A model generated the notes under the pieces. That model searched no databases, was not told where the DNA came from, and was given only the letters and a program-made list of their open reading frames with translations. The position numbers and the translations under genes are program-made. This document shows positions 35,710-46,042 of a stretch of DNA of 64,000 nt, piece after piece. This DNA is from Planctomycetota bacterium (lineage in GTDB: Bacteria > Planctomycetota > Brocadiia > Brocadiales > Brocadiaceae), in assembly GCA_016873165.1 (NCBI GenBank), contig VGXV01000005.1, forward strand, positions 1-64,000. The letters run 5' to 3'. Within the stretch, counting starts at the first letter, position 1; every line of letters begins with the position of its first letter.

Positions 35710-38370
35710 TCATAATGTTAATTTAAAAAGATTTAACAGATCTTTATTTTCCATTTCCGTTAGTATTGATTCGCCGGTGACTTGTATAATGTCTGTCGTT
35801 AATTTTGTCTTTTCGTTCAGCATCGCATTAATTTTTTCCTCGATGGTGCCCTTCGTTATGAATTTATGCACGATAACGTTTTTCTTTTGCCCTATGCGAA
35901 ATGCCCTGTCTGTGGCCTGGTTCTCAACGGCGGGGTTCCACCATCTGTCAAAATGAATCACATGATTTGCCTCTGTAAGATTCAGGCCAACGCCACCCGC
36001 TTTTAACGATAATACCATATAAGGAATATACTCGCGCCCCTGAAACTGTTCTACGATATTTTTTCTCTTTCCCACCGCGATGCTTCCATGCAAGACCAGT
36101 CCTTCACGATGAAATATCGTGTGTAAGAATGCGTGTAAAGGTTCGGTAATCTCTTTAAATTGAGTGAAAATTAATACCTTTTCACGCTTTTCGTAGATTG
36201 TTTCGCATATTTCGCGCAGCCGCATAAATTTTCCGCTGTCGTTCTCTTCGTAACAGCCCGTTCCGAGAAACTGGTCGGGGTGGTTGCAAAGTTGCTTAAA
36301 TTTCATGAGCGACGTTAATATAATCCCCCTGCGTTGAACGCCTTCTGCGGATTCAAGTTTTTTGGACAATTCATTAACGGTATTTTGATATAAAACAACC
36401 TGTTTCTTGCTTAACCCGGCATATAAATACATTTCCACCTTTTCCGGCAGGTCGGAAATGACAGCTTTGTCGGTCTTTAATCTTCTTAAGATATAAGGAC
36501 TGATTACCTTCTTTAGCCTGGAATATCCGGCGTGATTCATTTTCACGTTGCTTGCGAATGCGCTGAACTCTTTTGCGCTTCCAAGCAGCCCCGGATTAAG
36601 AAAATCAAACAGTGACCACAGATCGGAAAGTCTGTTTTCGATGGGGGTTCCCGTCATTATAATTCTGTTTTGTGATTTCAGTGTTTTTACACTCCTAGTT
36701 TGTTTTGTTCCGGGATTTTTAATTGCCTGGGCTTCATCCAGTATCACATAATTCCAGAAATATGTTTTCAACCACTCATATTTCTGGACGAGGGCGTAAG
36801 TGGTGATTACAAGGTCAAGTTTATTCAGTGATTCTTCGTCTTTCTCGACAACTATTTTATCGCGGTGTGCTTCCGGATGGGCGATGAAATAGTTCATATC
36901 GGGCGCAAACCGGTTTATTTCGGCGCTCCAGTTTGAAATGAGAGATGCGGGAATGATCAGGAGGCTGGCGTTTTTCTGTTTTCTATTTTTCAGAATATGG
37001 AGAAATGCCAATATTTGTATTGTTTTACCAAGCCCCATATCATCCGCAAGGCATGCCCCGAAACGTAAGGAATCAAGGAAACAAAGCCAATTAACCCCCT
37101 TTTCCTGATATGGTCTGAGAGCCGCTTTGAAATTGTTACCGATACCTGCCGGTGGAATCAGATCGTAGTTTGCCAATTTTCCCATAACCTGTTCCAGCCA
37201 TTTTTCGTTTGATACCTCAATGCTGTCGTTATCATCAGGCAAACCGAACATATTGTTTGAATACAATTGGAGCCGCAGCGCATCTTTCAAACTGAGGTTC
37301 TTATTTTCTTTCAATTTACGGGCGTTTTCACAGGCAGCAAGAACCTGTTCAAGCTTTTCGGCGTCAACGGCAATCCATTTGCCCTTAATGTAAGCAAGAC
37401 CGTCCGTCTCTTCCAGCAGGCTTCTTGCTTCCTCTTCGGTAATAGGCATATCGTCCAGAAACAAACCGACATTGAAGTCGAGAATGGAGTCCATTCCCAA
37501 AAGGGCCTCTCTTTTTCCGCCCAGTTGGATATGTACCTTAAACGGAGAGGACTCCGATTTCCACCAATTGGGGATACGGCACAAAATTCCGTATTTTTCA
37601 TAAATGGGAATTTCTTTCAGAAAGCAGTACGCTTCCTTTTCATTCCATGCCAGCGGATGAAACAGTTCGCCAGAGTCGAGAAGATGAGAGACCAGATTGC
37701 TTTCTTTTGCCGCGAGGTGCACCGTAGAAAGAAGCTCCAGCAACCGTTCGTTTTTTCCTTCATATTCCATTAATGCGTGTTTTAAGGGCAGATGTTTTGA
37801 CTTGCCCTGTTTGTCTTTTTGCGTTGCATAAGTGGCAAGGAAAGCAAAGGGGTAATCCTGCCTTTTATTTTCAACAAGGTGAAAATAAATGCGGCCAACA
37901 AGGTGTATATCAGGACTATAGGAATGGACGAAATCTTCCACCGTTCCTTTGTAAGCGCTTATTTCGAAGGCAAATTGTGCATTGAGCATCAACCAAAGCA
38001 GTCTGAGAAATTCCGCGTTTAAATACTCAAGACCGGTCATCAATGGCGCCCGAATCAACATTTCATCCATTTCTTCGTTTTCTAAGAGAATCGTTACATT
38101 GTTCCGCATATTTTCAAGGTCGGGCGTTTGGAGAAGTTTCTTTGAAAATCGCGAAGTAAAATACCGCCAGTAATCAAGGGATGGAGAGAGGGGTATGGAT
38201 TGGTCTGTAAAACTCAAAAATAAAAGGAATGATTTGAAATCGGTTTTAAAACGATTGTAAATCTCCTTTTGCAGCAGTTGTTGATTTTTGTCTATGTGTT
38301 CCTTTACTTCATTCCATTCCAACTGTAAAGTGCCATTGGGCATAACTATTGCAATTAGTTCAAAATTCAT
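35710..38370 (-). CDS. SNF2/Rad54-family helicase-like ATPase
   Basis: An 886-residue SNF2-type ATPase. The N-terminal ~410 residues include a SNF2-associated region (about 240-390). The helicase core has Walker A DMGLGKT (444-450), DEAQ (545-548), the TGTPIENRLSDLWSLFDF motif III region and the C-terminal lobe with SLKAGGVGLNLT and QATDRAFRIGQ. It translocates on duplex DNA and remodels protein-DNA complexes; it is not expected to unwind strands. It is the first gene of a two-gene operon with the SWIM protein, whose frame begins almost at its stop. Confidence 0.92.
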   Translation of the reverse strand: MNFELIAIVMPNGTLQLEWNEVKEHIDKNQQLLQKEIYNRFKTDFKSFLLFLSFTDQSIPLSPSLDYWRYFTSRFSKKLLQTPDLENMRNNVTILLENEEMDEMLIRAPLMTGLEYLNAEFLRLLWLMLNAQFAFEISAYKGTVEDFVHSYSPDIHLVGRIYFHLVENKRQDYPFAFLATYATQKDKQGKSKHLPLKHALMEYEGKNERLLELLSTVHLAAKESNLVSHLLDSGELFHPLAWNEKEAYCFLKEIPIYEKYGILCRIPNWWKSESSPFKVHIQLGGKREALLGMDSILDFNVGLFLDDMPITEEEARSLLEETDGLAYIKGKWIAVDAEKLEQVLAACENARKLKENKNLSLKDALRLQLYSNNMFGLPDDNDSIEVSNEKWLEQVMGKLANYDLIPPAGIGNNFKAALRPYQEKGVNWLCFLDSLRFGACLADDMGLGKTIQILAFLHILKNRKQKNASLLIIPASLISNWSAEINRFAPDMNYFIAHPEAHRDKIVVEKDEESLNKLDLVITTYALVQKYEWLKTYFWNYVILDEAQAIKNPGTKQTRSVKTLKSQNRIIMTGTPIENRLSDLWSLFDFLNPGLLGSAKEFSAFASNVKMNHAGYSRLKKVISPYILRRLKTDKAVISDLPEKVEMYLYAGLSKKQVVLYQNTVNELSKKLESAEGVQRRGIILTSLMKFKQLCNHPDQFLGTGCYEENDSGKFMRLREICETIYEKREKVLIFTQFKEITEPLHAFLHTIFHREGLVLHGSIAVGKRKNIVEQFQGREYIPYMVLSLKAGGVGLNLTEANHVIHFDRWWNPAVENQATDRAFRIGQKKNVIVHKFITKGTIEEKINAMLNEKTKLTTDIIQVTGESILTEMENKDLLNLFKLTL

Positions 38371-38558
38371 GAGTATCCTGTCTTTTATCAGTCGCTATAG
38401 AGGGGAAGGTCTAAGCAGTATTGCTAAAAATCAATCAGATAATGTTATTCAAACAATTTAAGGATATCGATAGAATAGGCAAACACATAACACATGAACT
38501 TTTATCATGTGCTATAGGGAAGCACAAACATTACTGAATAATAAAAAGCCATATTCAT

Positions 38559-40784
38559 TTAAAACGCATATGACATTCCGACAAAAAAAGTTCGTCCAGG
38601 TCTTGGCAGATCATCGGAAACATATATACTTCCGGGATCATCGTAATCCTTGTCAAGGAGATTGCTGACCGTTCCCTGTATCTCCATTGTTTTCCAAAAA
38701 TCTTTTGTTATGAGAGAAAAATTAAGGAGTGCGTAAGAAGGCAAGTCATTTCTTGAATCTCCTTCCTCCCGGTAACGTTTTCCGCTAACGAATGTGCTCA
38801 GGTTTGTGTTTATGTATTTCCAAGGCTGCACATTTACCCCGAAATTTCCTTTATGTTTTGCAACAAAGGGGAGGTTTTTGCCGCTCTCGTCATTAGGGTC
38901 CTGAAAGGTATAATTCATAAACAAGTAATTATTTTTGGCAATATTGATCTGACTTTCGAATTCAATCCCATGAATATATGCATCACCATAATTATCATAC
39001 TTATTGTATCCAAGACCGGTTGAACGAAGGGAAATGAGATCTTCTATGTCATTATAAAAATAATTTATTCCGCTCTGCACAGCACATTTGCTTATGTTGT
39101 AATTATAGTGTAAGCCTATTTCATAGGTGTCTATAGTTTCGGGGTCTAAGCTTTCGTTTCCGTGGGCTGCCGGTTGATTAGCAAGATACATCTCACGGAA
39201 ATTTGGCGCGCGAAATGCCCTTCCATACAGCGATTTAATGGTGGCATTTTCCATAAATTCCCATGTTACTCCAACGCGCGGGCTTACCTCACTGCCGAAA
39301 TCGCTGTATTCGTCAAACCGTAAACCAAGGGTAAGATTTATTGTTTCCGTGATGTCCCAGACATCTTGCAGGTAGGCAGACCATATCTTTCGTGTCGTTT
39401 CTTTTAAATTTGGGTAGGTATCGGAAAAACCCTGAAGAGAATCGAGGGGTTCATAGGAAAGGGGATTAAAGTTTGCATTATACTGAATATTGGTTTGATA
39501 CAGCCACCTGAATTCCATTCCCATCGTAAATACGTTTCCGTCAAATAATCTGATATCTACGGGGATCTCTGCGCCTGCTATTTTTTGACTATAAATTCCG
39601 TTGCCGATCAATCCGTCAGCATAGGTATAAAATGTTTCATAAACGCCGTCCCTGTTCGTATCGAAGGGAAGCGTTGTATCTTCCGGCAGCGATTCTACAA
39701 AAAAATTATCATCAAACTGATCGTAATATATTCGTGGAATTATTGTAAACATATCGGAGAATTCTTTTTTATATTTGATTTCAGTAAACACATAATTATT
39801 TTCGATATTAGTTTCATTTGTCAACGCATCCTGTATTCCAAGATATCCGCCACGATTTTTGTTTAAGTAGAAACCTTCAAAATAAAAGTCTTTGTAATTG
39901 GCTTTGAGATTCATGATATATTTTCTTCTCCAGTCATCAGGGCTTCCCGGCGCATCGGATGCCTTTGGAAAGCCGAATGAAGAAAATGAATTATCCAGAG
40001 TGGTGACAAAATCGTTGTTTATTGATTCTTCGTAGCCGTTTGTTTCCGTGTAGTGTAACATTCCCGTGACGCTCACTTCTTTGAATTTTTCTCCGAATAT
40101 GATATTTCCTTCCATCGTATCAAAGCTTCCATAGCCGCTGGTCACTTTTACGCCGTTAATATCATGAGCGTCTTTTGTGATAATGTTAATTGCGCCCATA
40201 AAAGCGTTTTCACCATACAAGGCAGAACCGGGGCCTCTGATAATTTCTATCTTTTCAATATTTTCCAGAGGAAAATCGTCGAAATTTTGAAATGATTCTC
40301 CCAAATAAGGATTATTCACAAAATGTCCGTTGAGCATCACTCTTATCCGGTTATCGCTTTCTATACCGCGCACAGCGGGGATTACCGTGCCATATACTCC
40401 CCGTTTTAAAATTTCATACCCCGGTATAGTTCGCAAAAAGTCAGAAAACGTGCGATATCCCATGTTTTTAATTTCTTGTCCCGTTATTACCGATACGATG
40501 CTTGGCGCTTTCATTACTGTGGTATCACGTTTTGTGGCAATGGCAACTTTTGCTTCTGCTTCCTCAAATAACCATTTGGCCTCTTCCTGAAAGAGTTGTT
40601 CTGCCTGTGACAATGTATCAGTTTTTTCCGTGTCTTTTTGCTCCGGCATTAAAACATCCTCAACGGGGCTTTCACGAACTGATTTTGAATAGTCTTTTAT
40701 CGTTTCTTCCGGAAAGACAAAATTATTACAACTGATAATAAAATAGAAAATCAGGGTAATAATAAAAAAACCGCTTTTTTTCAT
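38559..40784 (-). CDS. TonB-dependent outer-membrane receptor
   Basis: A 741-residue TonB-dependent receptor. Signal peptide about 1-26; the plug domain (about 92-200) has APSIVSVITGQEIKNMGY, the VMLNG motif, IEIIRGPGSALYGENA and INIITK; a 22-strand barrel follows, ending ...GRTFFVGMSYAF with terminal Phe. The plug layout resembles BtuB/CirA-type receptors for cobalamin or catecholate siderophores. The N-terminal region before the plug is rich in Glu/Gln and may include the TonB-box. No Fur-box-like dyad is seen upstream, unlike the porin at 12200. Ligand unknown; the gene is transcribed alone. Confidence 0.9.
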   Translation of the reverse strand: MKKSGFFIITLIFYFIISCNNFVFPEETIKDYSKSVRESPVEDVLMPEQKDTEKTDTLSQAEQLFQEEAKWLFEEAEAKVAIATKRDTTVMKAPSIVSVITGQEIKNMGYRTFSDFLRTIPGYEILKRGVYGTVIPAVRGIESDNRIRVMLNGHFVNNPYLGESFQNFDDFPLENIEKIEIIRGPGSALYGENAFMGAINIITKDAHDINGVKVTSGYGSFDTMEGNIIFGEKFKEVSVTGMLHYTETNGYEESINNDFVTTLDNSFSSFGFPKASDAPGSPDDWRRKYIMNLKANYKDFYFEGFYLNKNRGGYLGIQDALTNETNIENNYVFTEIKYKKEFSDMFTIIPRIYYDQFDDNFFVESLPEDTTLPFDTNRDGVYETFYTYADGLIGNGIYSQKIAGAEIPVDIRLFDGNVFTMGMEFRWLYQTNIQYNANFNPLSYEPLDSLQGFSDTYPNLKETTRKIWSAYLQDVWDITETINLTLGLRFDEYSDFGSEVSPRVGVTWEFMENATIKSLYGRAFRAPNFREMYLANQPAAHGNESLDPETIDTYEIGLHYNYNISKCAVQSGINYFYNDIEDLISLRSTGLGYNKYDNYGDAYIHGIEFESQINIAKNNYLFMNYTFQDPNDESGKNLPFVAKHKGNFGVNVQPWKYINTNLSTFVSGKRYREEGDSRNDLPSYALLNFSLITKDFWKTMEIQGTVSNLLDKDYDDPGSIYVSDDLPRPGRTFFVGMSYAF

Positions 40785-40822
40785 AAAGAGAATAATCCTT
40801 TATAAGTTCAGACTATGTTCAC

Positions 40823-41060
40823 GTTTAGGAATTTCAAACTGCTCATGCAGTGGCAAGGCGCGCCTTGCCACTACGTTGTTAAAAGTTGCCGAAGACCTAA
40901 TTAAATGTAAAGGAATTTCAATCTTAGTATAAGGCGGGTATTGCCCACCGTTTCACGTTGCTTGTAGAGACGCATAGCAATGCGTCTCTACGTTTGGTGA
41001 ACAATGCCCTACTCTGTTAAAAGTCGCCGAATGCCTGATTTATGTATAGGAATTTCAAAG
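40823..41060. repeat. Composite intergenic repeat, copy 2
   Basis: Same modules and order as at 17428-17700: linker end (TTTAGGAATTTCAAACTG), palindrome GCAGTGGCAAGG/CCTTGCCACTAC (40848-40874), full linker (40875-40925, GTTGTTAAAAGTTGCCGAAG), a GGCGGGTATTGCCCACC half, GTTTCACGTTGCTT, a GTAGAGACGC-type palindrome (40964-40991), and a final linker (GCCGAATGCCTGATTTATG ... GGAATTTCAAA). The nested outer arm is more decayed than in copy 1, but the inner 28-mer is perfect. Confidence 0.85.
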
Positions 41061-41063
41061 TCG

Positions 41064-41138
41064 AGATTCTTCGGTCGTCCCTCCCTCAGAATGACACTTT
41101 TATTGCCATAATGTCATTCTGAGCGGAGCGAAGAATCT
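41064..41138. repeat. AGATTCTTCG...GAATCT inverted repeat
   Basis: A 75-bp inverted repeat with arms AGATTCTTCG and CGAAGAATCT and inner CTCAGAATGACA/TGTCATTCTGAG. It lies between the composite repeat and the end of the diguanylate cyclase gene, where it could also serve as a bidirectional terminator. Confidence 0.75.
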
Positions 41139-41149
41139 AATTTTATTTT

Positions 41150-42157
41150 CTAATATTTAATTCTGTTGCGTCCTTCATATTTTGCAAGATAAAGCAACTT
41201 GTCCGCCGCCGAGATAAGCATTTCTGGGGTTGAAGTTATATCGGGAACAATACTTGAAATACCAATGCTTACCGTGACAACACTGCCGGCAAGTGAATTT
41301 TTATGGGGGATATTCATGCCGGCAAGATTTGACTGCATTGCGTTTGCAACCGTAATTGCGCCTTTTTTATCGGTATCCGCCAGAAGCGCTATAAATTCCT
41401 CTCCGCCGTATCGCGCAATTATGTCACATTGTCTTCTTACAGAATTTTGTAAAGCTTTCGCCACCTGTTTAAGGCATTCATCTCCTTTTTGATGACCATA
41501 GGCATCATTATACTTTTTGAAGCAATCAATGTCGATCATTAGTATTGATAATGGTTTTGACACCCTGATTGATCGTTTCCATTCACTTTGAAACAGATCG
41601 TCAAAAAAACGCCTGTTTGCGAGTCCGGTAAGACTATCGGTGCGTGAAAGATGGTGAAGCATTTCATTTGCCTGTTGTAATTTAGCGTTTGTTTCTTCCA
41701 GAATTTGGGTGAGTCGGAGCAATTCTTTTTCCCGGTTTACGCGGTCATCCATTTCTTTTTTCAATTTCAATACGGAACTTATCCGCGCGATGAGTTCAAC
41801 CGGGTTTAACGGTTTTCTGATGTAGTCTGTCGCTCCTGCTTCAAATGCCTGCTTTAATCTCTCATTCGTGTCTTCTGCTGTTATAATAATAACGGGAATA
41901 TGCTTTAAATGACCGGAAGTATAAATTTTTTGGCATGCCTCAACTCCGTTTGTGCCTGGCATGTTAATATCCATCAGGATTAAATCTATTTCACATTTTT
42001 CACATTTTTCATTTTTGCCGTCCAATTCCAATAGTTGAAATGCCTCCTGTGCGGAATTGGCAAAAGAGAATCGGGAAAATCCTTCGGGCGTTAAAAATAT
42101 CTCTATTTGTCTTTGTACGTGCTTTGAGTCGTCAACGATGAGTATTGTGTTATTCAT
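41150..42157 (-). CDS. Response regulator with GGDEF output (diguanylate cyclase)
   Basis: A 335-residue cytoplasmic regulator: REC domain (1-~125) with phospho-acceptor Asp63 (ILMDINMPG) and Lys near 115, a coiled-coil linker (~135-170), and a GGDEF domain with the active-site signature GGEEF (251-255). An RxxD I-site (RQCD, 242-245) lies the right five residues upstream, so product inhibition by c-di-GMP is expected. An unusual KCEKCE insert (51-56) precedes the phospho-acceptor strand. It overlaps the hybrid kinase gene by eight bases, so it is the likely output of that kinase. Confidence 0.92.
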   Translation of the reverse strand: MNNTILIVDDSKHVQRQIEIFLTPEGFSRFSFANSAQEAFQLLELDGKNEKCEKCEIDLILMDINMPGTNGVEACQKIYTSGHLKHIPVIIITAEDTNERLKQAFEAGATDYIRKPLNPVELIARISSVLKLKKEMDDRVNREKELLRLTQILEETNAKLQQANEMLHHLSRTDSLTGLANRRFFDDLFQSEWKRSIRVSKPLSILMIDIDCFKKYNDAYGHQKGDECLKQVAKALQNSVRRQCDIIARYGGEEFIALLADTDKKGAITVANAMQSNLAGMNIPHKNSLAGSVVTVSIGISSIVPDITSTPEMLISAADKLLYLAKYEGRNRIKY

Positions 42158-45050
42158 AAGCTATTTCCACCCGTTCAATATATTGTATCAGTTCATTAAT
42201 CCATTTCTGAATATCCGCGATGTTAATGTTTTTTGCGCTTGATTCAATGTCTTTAGCCATAGCAGTGATTTCATTAAAACCATAACCACCTCCTGCCCCT
42301 TTTAATCTATGAGCCAGCGTTTCAATTGTTTTGTAATCAGCATTGCTTAATGCGGCAGTAATAGATGTTATATCGTTACGTACATCTTCAATAAATTCAG
42401 GGATCATATCTTTAAATGAAGAATTAATCGTAACAAAATATTTTTTTTCAACAGGCGGTTCATGATCAACAAGCGCTTTCTTGTCTTTATCGTTTTCTAA
42501 ATATTGGTAATGCGGGGGAGAACTGACATGCTTATGTATGATATCAATAAGTGTTTTCTTTTTTATTGGTTTTACGAGATGATAATTGCATCCCGCATCG
42601 AGACTTTTTTGTTCGTTTCCTTTCAAAGCGTGAGCAGTCAACGCAATAACGGGAGTTCCTTTTGCCCCACGTTCTTTTTCATATTTTCTTATTTCTCTCG
42701 TCGCCGTGTAGCCATCCATAACCGGCATTTGCAAATCCATCAGCACAAGATCATACTTTCCTGATTTAAATTTTTCCAATCCTTCTTTTCCATTTTCAGC
42801 AATGTCCACCTCGTAGTATTTTTTATCAAGGTATGATTGAATGAGTATGCGGTTATGGAGATAATCTTCAACAAGCAGGAGTTTTAGCGGCAAAGCATTT
42901 TCATCTCCCTTTTGTTGAGGAACCTGATGAGAGGGGGTTTCTGTTAACAAAGCGGTTTTTTGTTTGCCAATGACGTTATTTATACTACTAAAAAGATCCG
43001 ATCTCTTGATGGGTTTGACAAGGTATGACGTTATTCCCAATTCTTTTGCCCTTGCCATATCACCGCTCCTGTTATCAGAGGTGAACATCATTATAATCAG
43101 ATGAGAAAGGTTCGGGTCGCTCTTTATTAAACGAGCAACCTGAAACCCATCCATACCCGGCATACGACAATCCAGCAAAAGAAGGTTGAAAGGTGTTCCT
43201 TCTTTATTCGTCTTTTTGAGCATGAGAATCCCTTTTTCACCGTCTTCCGCCTCAGTGACGGGAATATTCCAGCCGTGCAACATATCGCGCAGTATTGTCC
43301 GGTTCGTCGCGTTGTCGTCTATTATCAGGACATTGAGTTTTTCGGTAAAAGGTATATCTTCTTCCTTCCGTATCATCTTTTCCGATTGAACACCGGACGT
43401 TACCGTAAAATAAAAAATGCTTCCTTTTTCTTCGGCGCTTTCCACCCATATTTCTCCGTCCATTAATTCCACCAGACGTTTGCATATTGCGAGTCCGAGT
43501 CCTGTTCCGCCATATTGACGGGTAGTAGAAGTATCTGCCTGAGAAAAATTTTCAAAAATAATGCCTTGTTTTTCTTTGGGTATGCCAATTCCCGTATCGG
43601 CGACAGAAAAGAGAAGCATTCCTTTTTTCCCGGGAATATCATTCCGTTTTACCGATAACACAACCTCTCCGGTTTTGGTAAATTTAACGGCATTCCCAAT
43701 TAAATTCGTGAGTATCTGGCGCAGACGCACGGGATCTCCGATAAGAGAGAAGGGAACATCAGCGGCGAGGTGAAAATTCAATTCAAGGCCTTTTTCGTGG
43801 GCACGGAATGCCAGGACTTCGCACGTCTTTTCTATTTCTTCACGGAGATCAAATGCTATATGTTCAAGGGTGATATGTCCCGCCTCTACCTTTGAAAGAT
43901 CAAGTATATCATTGATTATCTGAAGGAGATTGTCTCCGGCAGTGCGGAATACTTTAACGTATTCCGCTTGTTTGGACGTCAGATTTGTATCCCATAACAA
44001 TTCAGACATACCGATAATGGCGTTCATGGGGGTGCGTATTTCGTGGCTCATAGTGGCAAGAAATTCGCTTTTGGCATTATTTGCAGCAACAGCGGCTTCT
44101 TTCGCCTTTTCCAATTCCGCTTCGATCCTATGGCGCCCGGCTATTTCCTGCTTTAAAAGTTCATTTGATTTGAGCAGTTCCTCTGTGCGCTTCTCAACGT
44201 ATTTTTCAAGAGAATGGCTATAGTCTTCCAGTTTTTCATAGGAACTTTTCAGCTCTTTCGACATAGAGAAAAACGTTTGTGCCAAAACGCCAACTTCATC
44301 TTTTGATGTGGGAATGATGTCTTCTGCAACGGAAAAATTGCCTTTTGCAAGTTCCTGTGCCATTTGTGCCAGTTTGATAAGTGGCTTTGCCAGCCGTGAA
44401 GAGAGAAGAAGCACCAGAAAAGAACCCATCACAATAAATACAATGGTCGTTAAACCGGACCGCAATATGATATGCATTGTTTGTTCTTTAATTTTCTGAT
44501 GTGAATCATGCAGCAACTGATGGAGATTTTCCAGTGAATATCCCAGACGCAATACTCCCCACTGATCAGCGCCCACATGAATGGGCACGATAAATTCCAT
44601 GTAAGGCATTCCTTCCTTCTCAAATTCGTTGATTGTTGCATTATTTTGTGCTATCGCAAATTTGTCGTCTTCATCAGAAAGAATACTCTCATTGAGTTCC
44701 GGTTTTAATGTATGAACAAGAGCAATGCCTTTCAAATCGGAAAGAATTATATATTTTAATTCTCTGTTTTCCTTTACCACTTTATTCGTCTGATTAAAAA
44801 TATCGAGGAGATTGAATGAAGCAAGAGCGTCTTCCACCTGAAACGCAAGATTGTCAGAAAGGGTTTTTCCCTGTTTGTGAAGATTATCTTTTAATAACTC
44901 AATCCGGTATCCAAGTTCATCTGTCAATATTTCCTTCTGTGAATAGATTTGAACAAAAGTCAGTATTGTTAAAAGGCCGATAATCAGACCCAGCATCGTG
45001 AAAAGAAGTTTCCATTTAATGCTTTTTTTAAAGTGTATATTTTGTGTCAT
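42150..45050 (-). CDS. Hybrid histidine kinase (HAMP, HisKA, HATPase, two REC, Hpt)
   Basis: A 966-residue membrane sensor kinase. TM1 about 14-34; a periplasmic sensor domain (35-~190, dCache/sCache-like); TM2 about 195-217; HAMP (218-~270); coiled coil; HisKA with His336 ([10 protein letters not shown]); HATPase with the N-box around Asn453 and G-boxes DTGIGI and GGTGLGL; REC1 with Asp627; REC2 with Asp772; and a C-terminal Hpt with His914 ([10 protein letters not shown]). The complete phosphorelay in one chain resembles BarA/ArcB-type kinases. It lies between a periplasmic binding-protein gene and a diguanylate cyclase regulator in one operon, so it probably turns periplasmic ligand binding into c-di-GMP output. 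Confidence 0.93.
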   Translation of the reverse strand: MTQNIHFKKSIKWKLLFTMLGLIIGLLTILTFVQIYSQKEILTDELGYRIELLKDNLHKQGKTLSDNLAFQVEDALASFNLLDIFNQTNKVVKENRELKYIILSDLKGIALVHTLKPELNESILSDEDDKFAIAQNNATINEFEKEGMPYMEFIVPIHVGADQWGVLRLGYSLENLHQLLHDSHQKIKEQTMHIILRSGLTTIVFIVMGSFLVLLLSSRLAKPLIKLAQMAQELAKGNFSVAEDIIPTSKDEVGVLAQTFFSMSKELKSSYEKLEDYSHSLEKYVEKRTEELLKSNELLKQEIAGRHRIEAELEKAKEAAVAANNAKSEFLATMSHEIRTPMNAIIGMSELLWDTNLTSKQAEYVKVFRTAGDNLLQIINDILDLSKVEAGHITLEHIAFDLREEIEKTCEVLAFRAHEKGLELNFHLAADVPFSLIGDPVRLRQILTNLIGNAVKFTKTGEVVLSVKRNDIPGKKGMLLFSVADTGIGIPKEKQGIIFENFSQADTSTTRQYGGTGLGLAICKRLVELMDGEIWVESAEEKGSIFYFTVTSGVQSEKMIRKEEDIPFTEKLNVLIIDDNATNRTILRDMLHGWNIPVTEAEDGEKGILMLKKTNKEGTPFNLLLLDCRMPGMDGFQVARLIKSDPNLSHLIIMMFTSDNRSGDMARAKELGITSYLVKPIKRSDLFSSINNVIGKQKTALLTETPSHQVPQQKGDENALPLKLLLVEDYLHNRILIQSYLDKKYYEVDIAENGKEGLEKFKSGKYDLVLMDLQMPVMDGYTATREIRKYEKERGAKGTPVIALTAHALKGNEQKSLDAGCNYHLVKPIKKKTLIDIIHKHVSSPPHYQYLENDKDKKALVDHEPPVEKKYFVTINSSFKDMIPEFIEDVRNDITSITAALSNADYKTIETLAHRLKGAGGGYGFNEITAMAKDIESSAKNINIADIQKWINELIQYIERVEIAYE

Positions 45051-45055
45051 AACGT

Positions 45056-46042
45056 TTATTCAATAAATTCATTTACCGAAGAAAGCGCTTTTATGTTCAG
45101 TTTTATGCCATACTGTTCCAATTTCTTTGTGTTTATCGCTATATAAGTGCCCGCAGGATTTTGTATTTTTCCAACAGGGTCTTTATTCGATTGAAGGTAT
45201 TGAGCTATCTTCGCAGCTTGCTTTCCCATTGTGTCAATATCCGTCGAGATAATGAACGATGCGCCAAAATTAGTGAAGAGATGGTCATAGGAAAAGACGG
45301 GTATCTTCATTGCATCGCATCTCGTAAAGATTTCTTTCACATATTCCATGCCGGAAAGAACGACGGGGTCAGAAATTAACCAGAATGCGTCAACCGTAGA
45401 CAGTAGGTCATTGAGCGCATTGCCGACCTCTTTATTTTTTGTTATGGCTTTTCCTATGATTTTTATGCCCACCTGTTCAGAATCAGCAACAACTGACGAA
45501 AACCATTCTTTATTGTGTTTTTTACTGTAGAGAATGCCCACAGTTTTTATTTCGGGAAAGAAATAACGATACATCATTACATTGGTCATGGGAGGAACTT
45601 CGCTGGCAACAACATAGGTTTTTTCTGTTATCGCGAAGCGTTGCCAGTTTATGCCTAACGAGTAAATAATTTTGGTGTTATTTGCGATCTTGCTTGCAAG
45701 AATGTATGCCTTTGAACCAATAGAAAATATGATATCCGGATTCATATCTCTGATAGATTTCTCCACCGGCTTCTCGTCAAGCCAATTGCTGCCGATATCA
45801 GTTTCGGCAGTAACGCCATCGAAATTAGCTTTAAACACTGTTTGTATCTGGGAATATTTTTTTACGGATTCATTAGAATTGAGGATTAATACTCCGCCAT
45901 TTTCCTTCGCCAAAAGTATATCCGATAGAAAAACCGCCGGAATGATTAACAGCGAAACGGCAAGAAGGAAAAATCCTTCTGACAGTTTTTTCCCGTTAAG
46001 TTTTGCAAACTTTTTTAGTAAATGCTTAGCCATTGTTATCAT
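45056..46042 (-). CDS. Periplasmic binding protein (ABC_sub_bind family)
   Basis: An exported type 1 periplasmic binding protein of ~328 aa, PF04392-like (TrpX-related group). Features: hydrophobic signal segment (about 22-43); [19 protein letters not shown]; an [15 protein letters not shown] segment; [19 protein letters not shown]; and [12 protein letters not shown]. No permease or ATPase of an ABC importer is nearby, so it is likely a sensor component for the adjacent kinase. The ATG at 46042 overlaps the upstream stop as ATGA, which favours this start over a longer frame to 46060. Confidence 0.8.
   Translation of the reverse strand: MITMAKHLLKKFAKLNGKKLSEGFFLLAVSLLIIPAVFLSDILLAKENGGVLILNSNESVKKYSQIQTVFKANFDGVTAETDIGSNWLDEKPVEKSIRDMNPDIIFSIGSKAYILASKIANNTKIIYSLGINWQRFAITEKTYVVASEVPPMTNVMMYRYFFPEIKTVGILYSKKHNKEWFSSVVADSEQVGIKIIGKAITKNKEVGNALNDLLSTVDAFWLISDPVVLSGMEYVKEIFTRCDAMKIPVFSYDHLFTNFGASFIISTDIDTMGKQAAKIAQYLQSNKDPVGKIQNPAGTYIAINTKKLEQYGIKLNIKALSSVNEFIE

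Noticed and set aside
38559-40830. TonB receptor as a fourth member of the Fur-box set
   Set aside because: I looked for the dyad upstream of 40784 and saw none, so regulation by the same operator is not supported.
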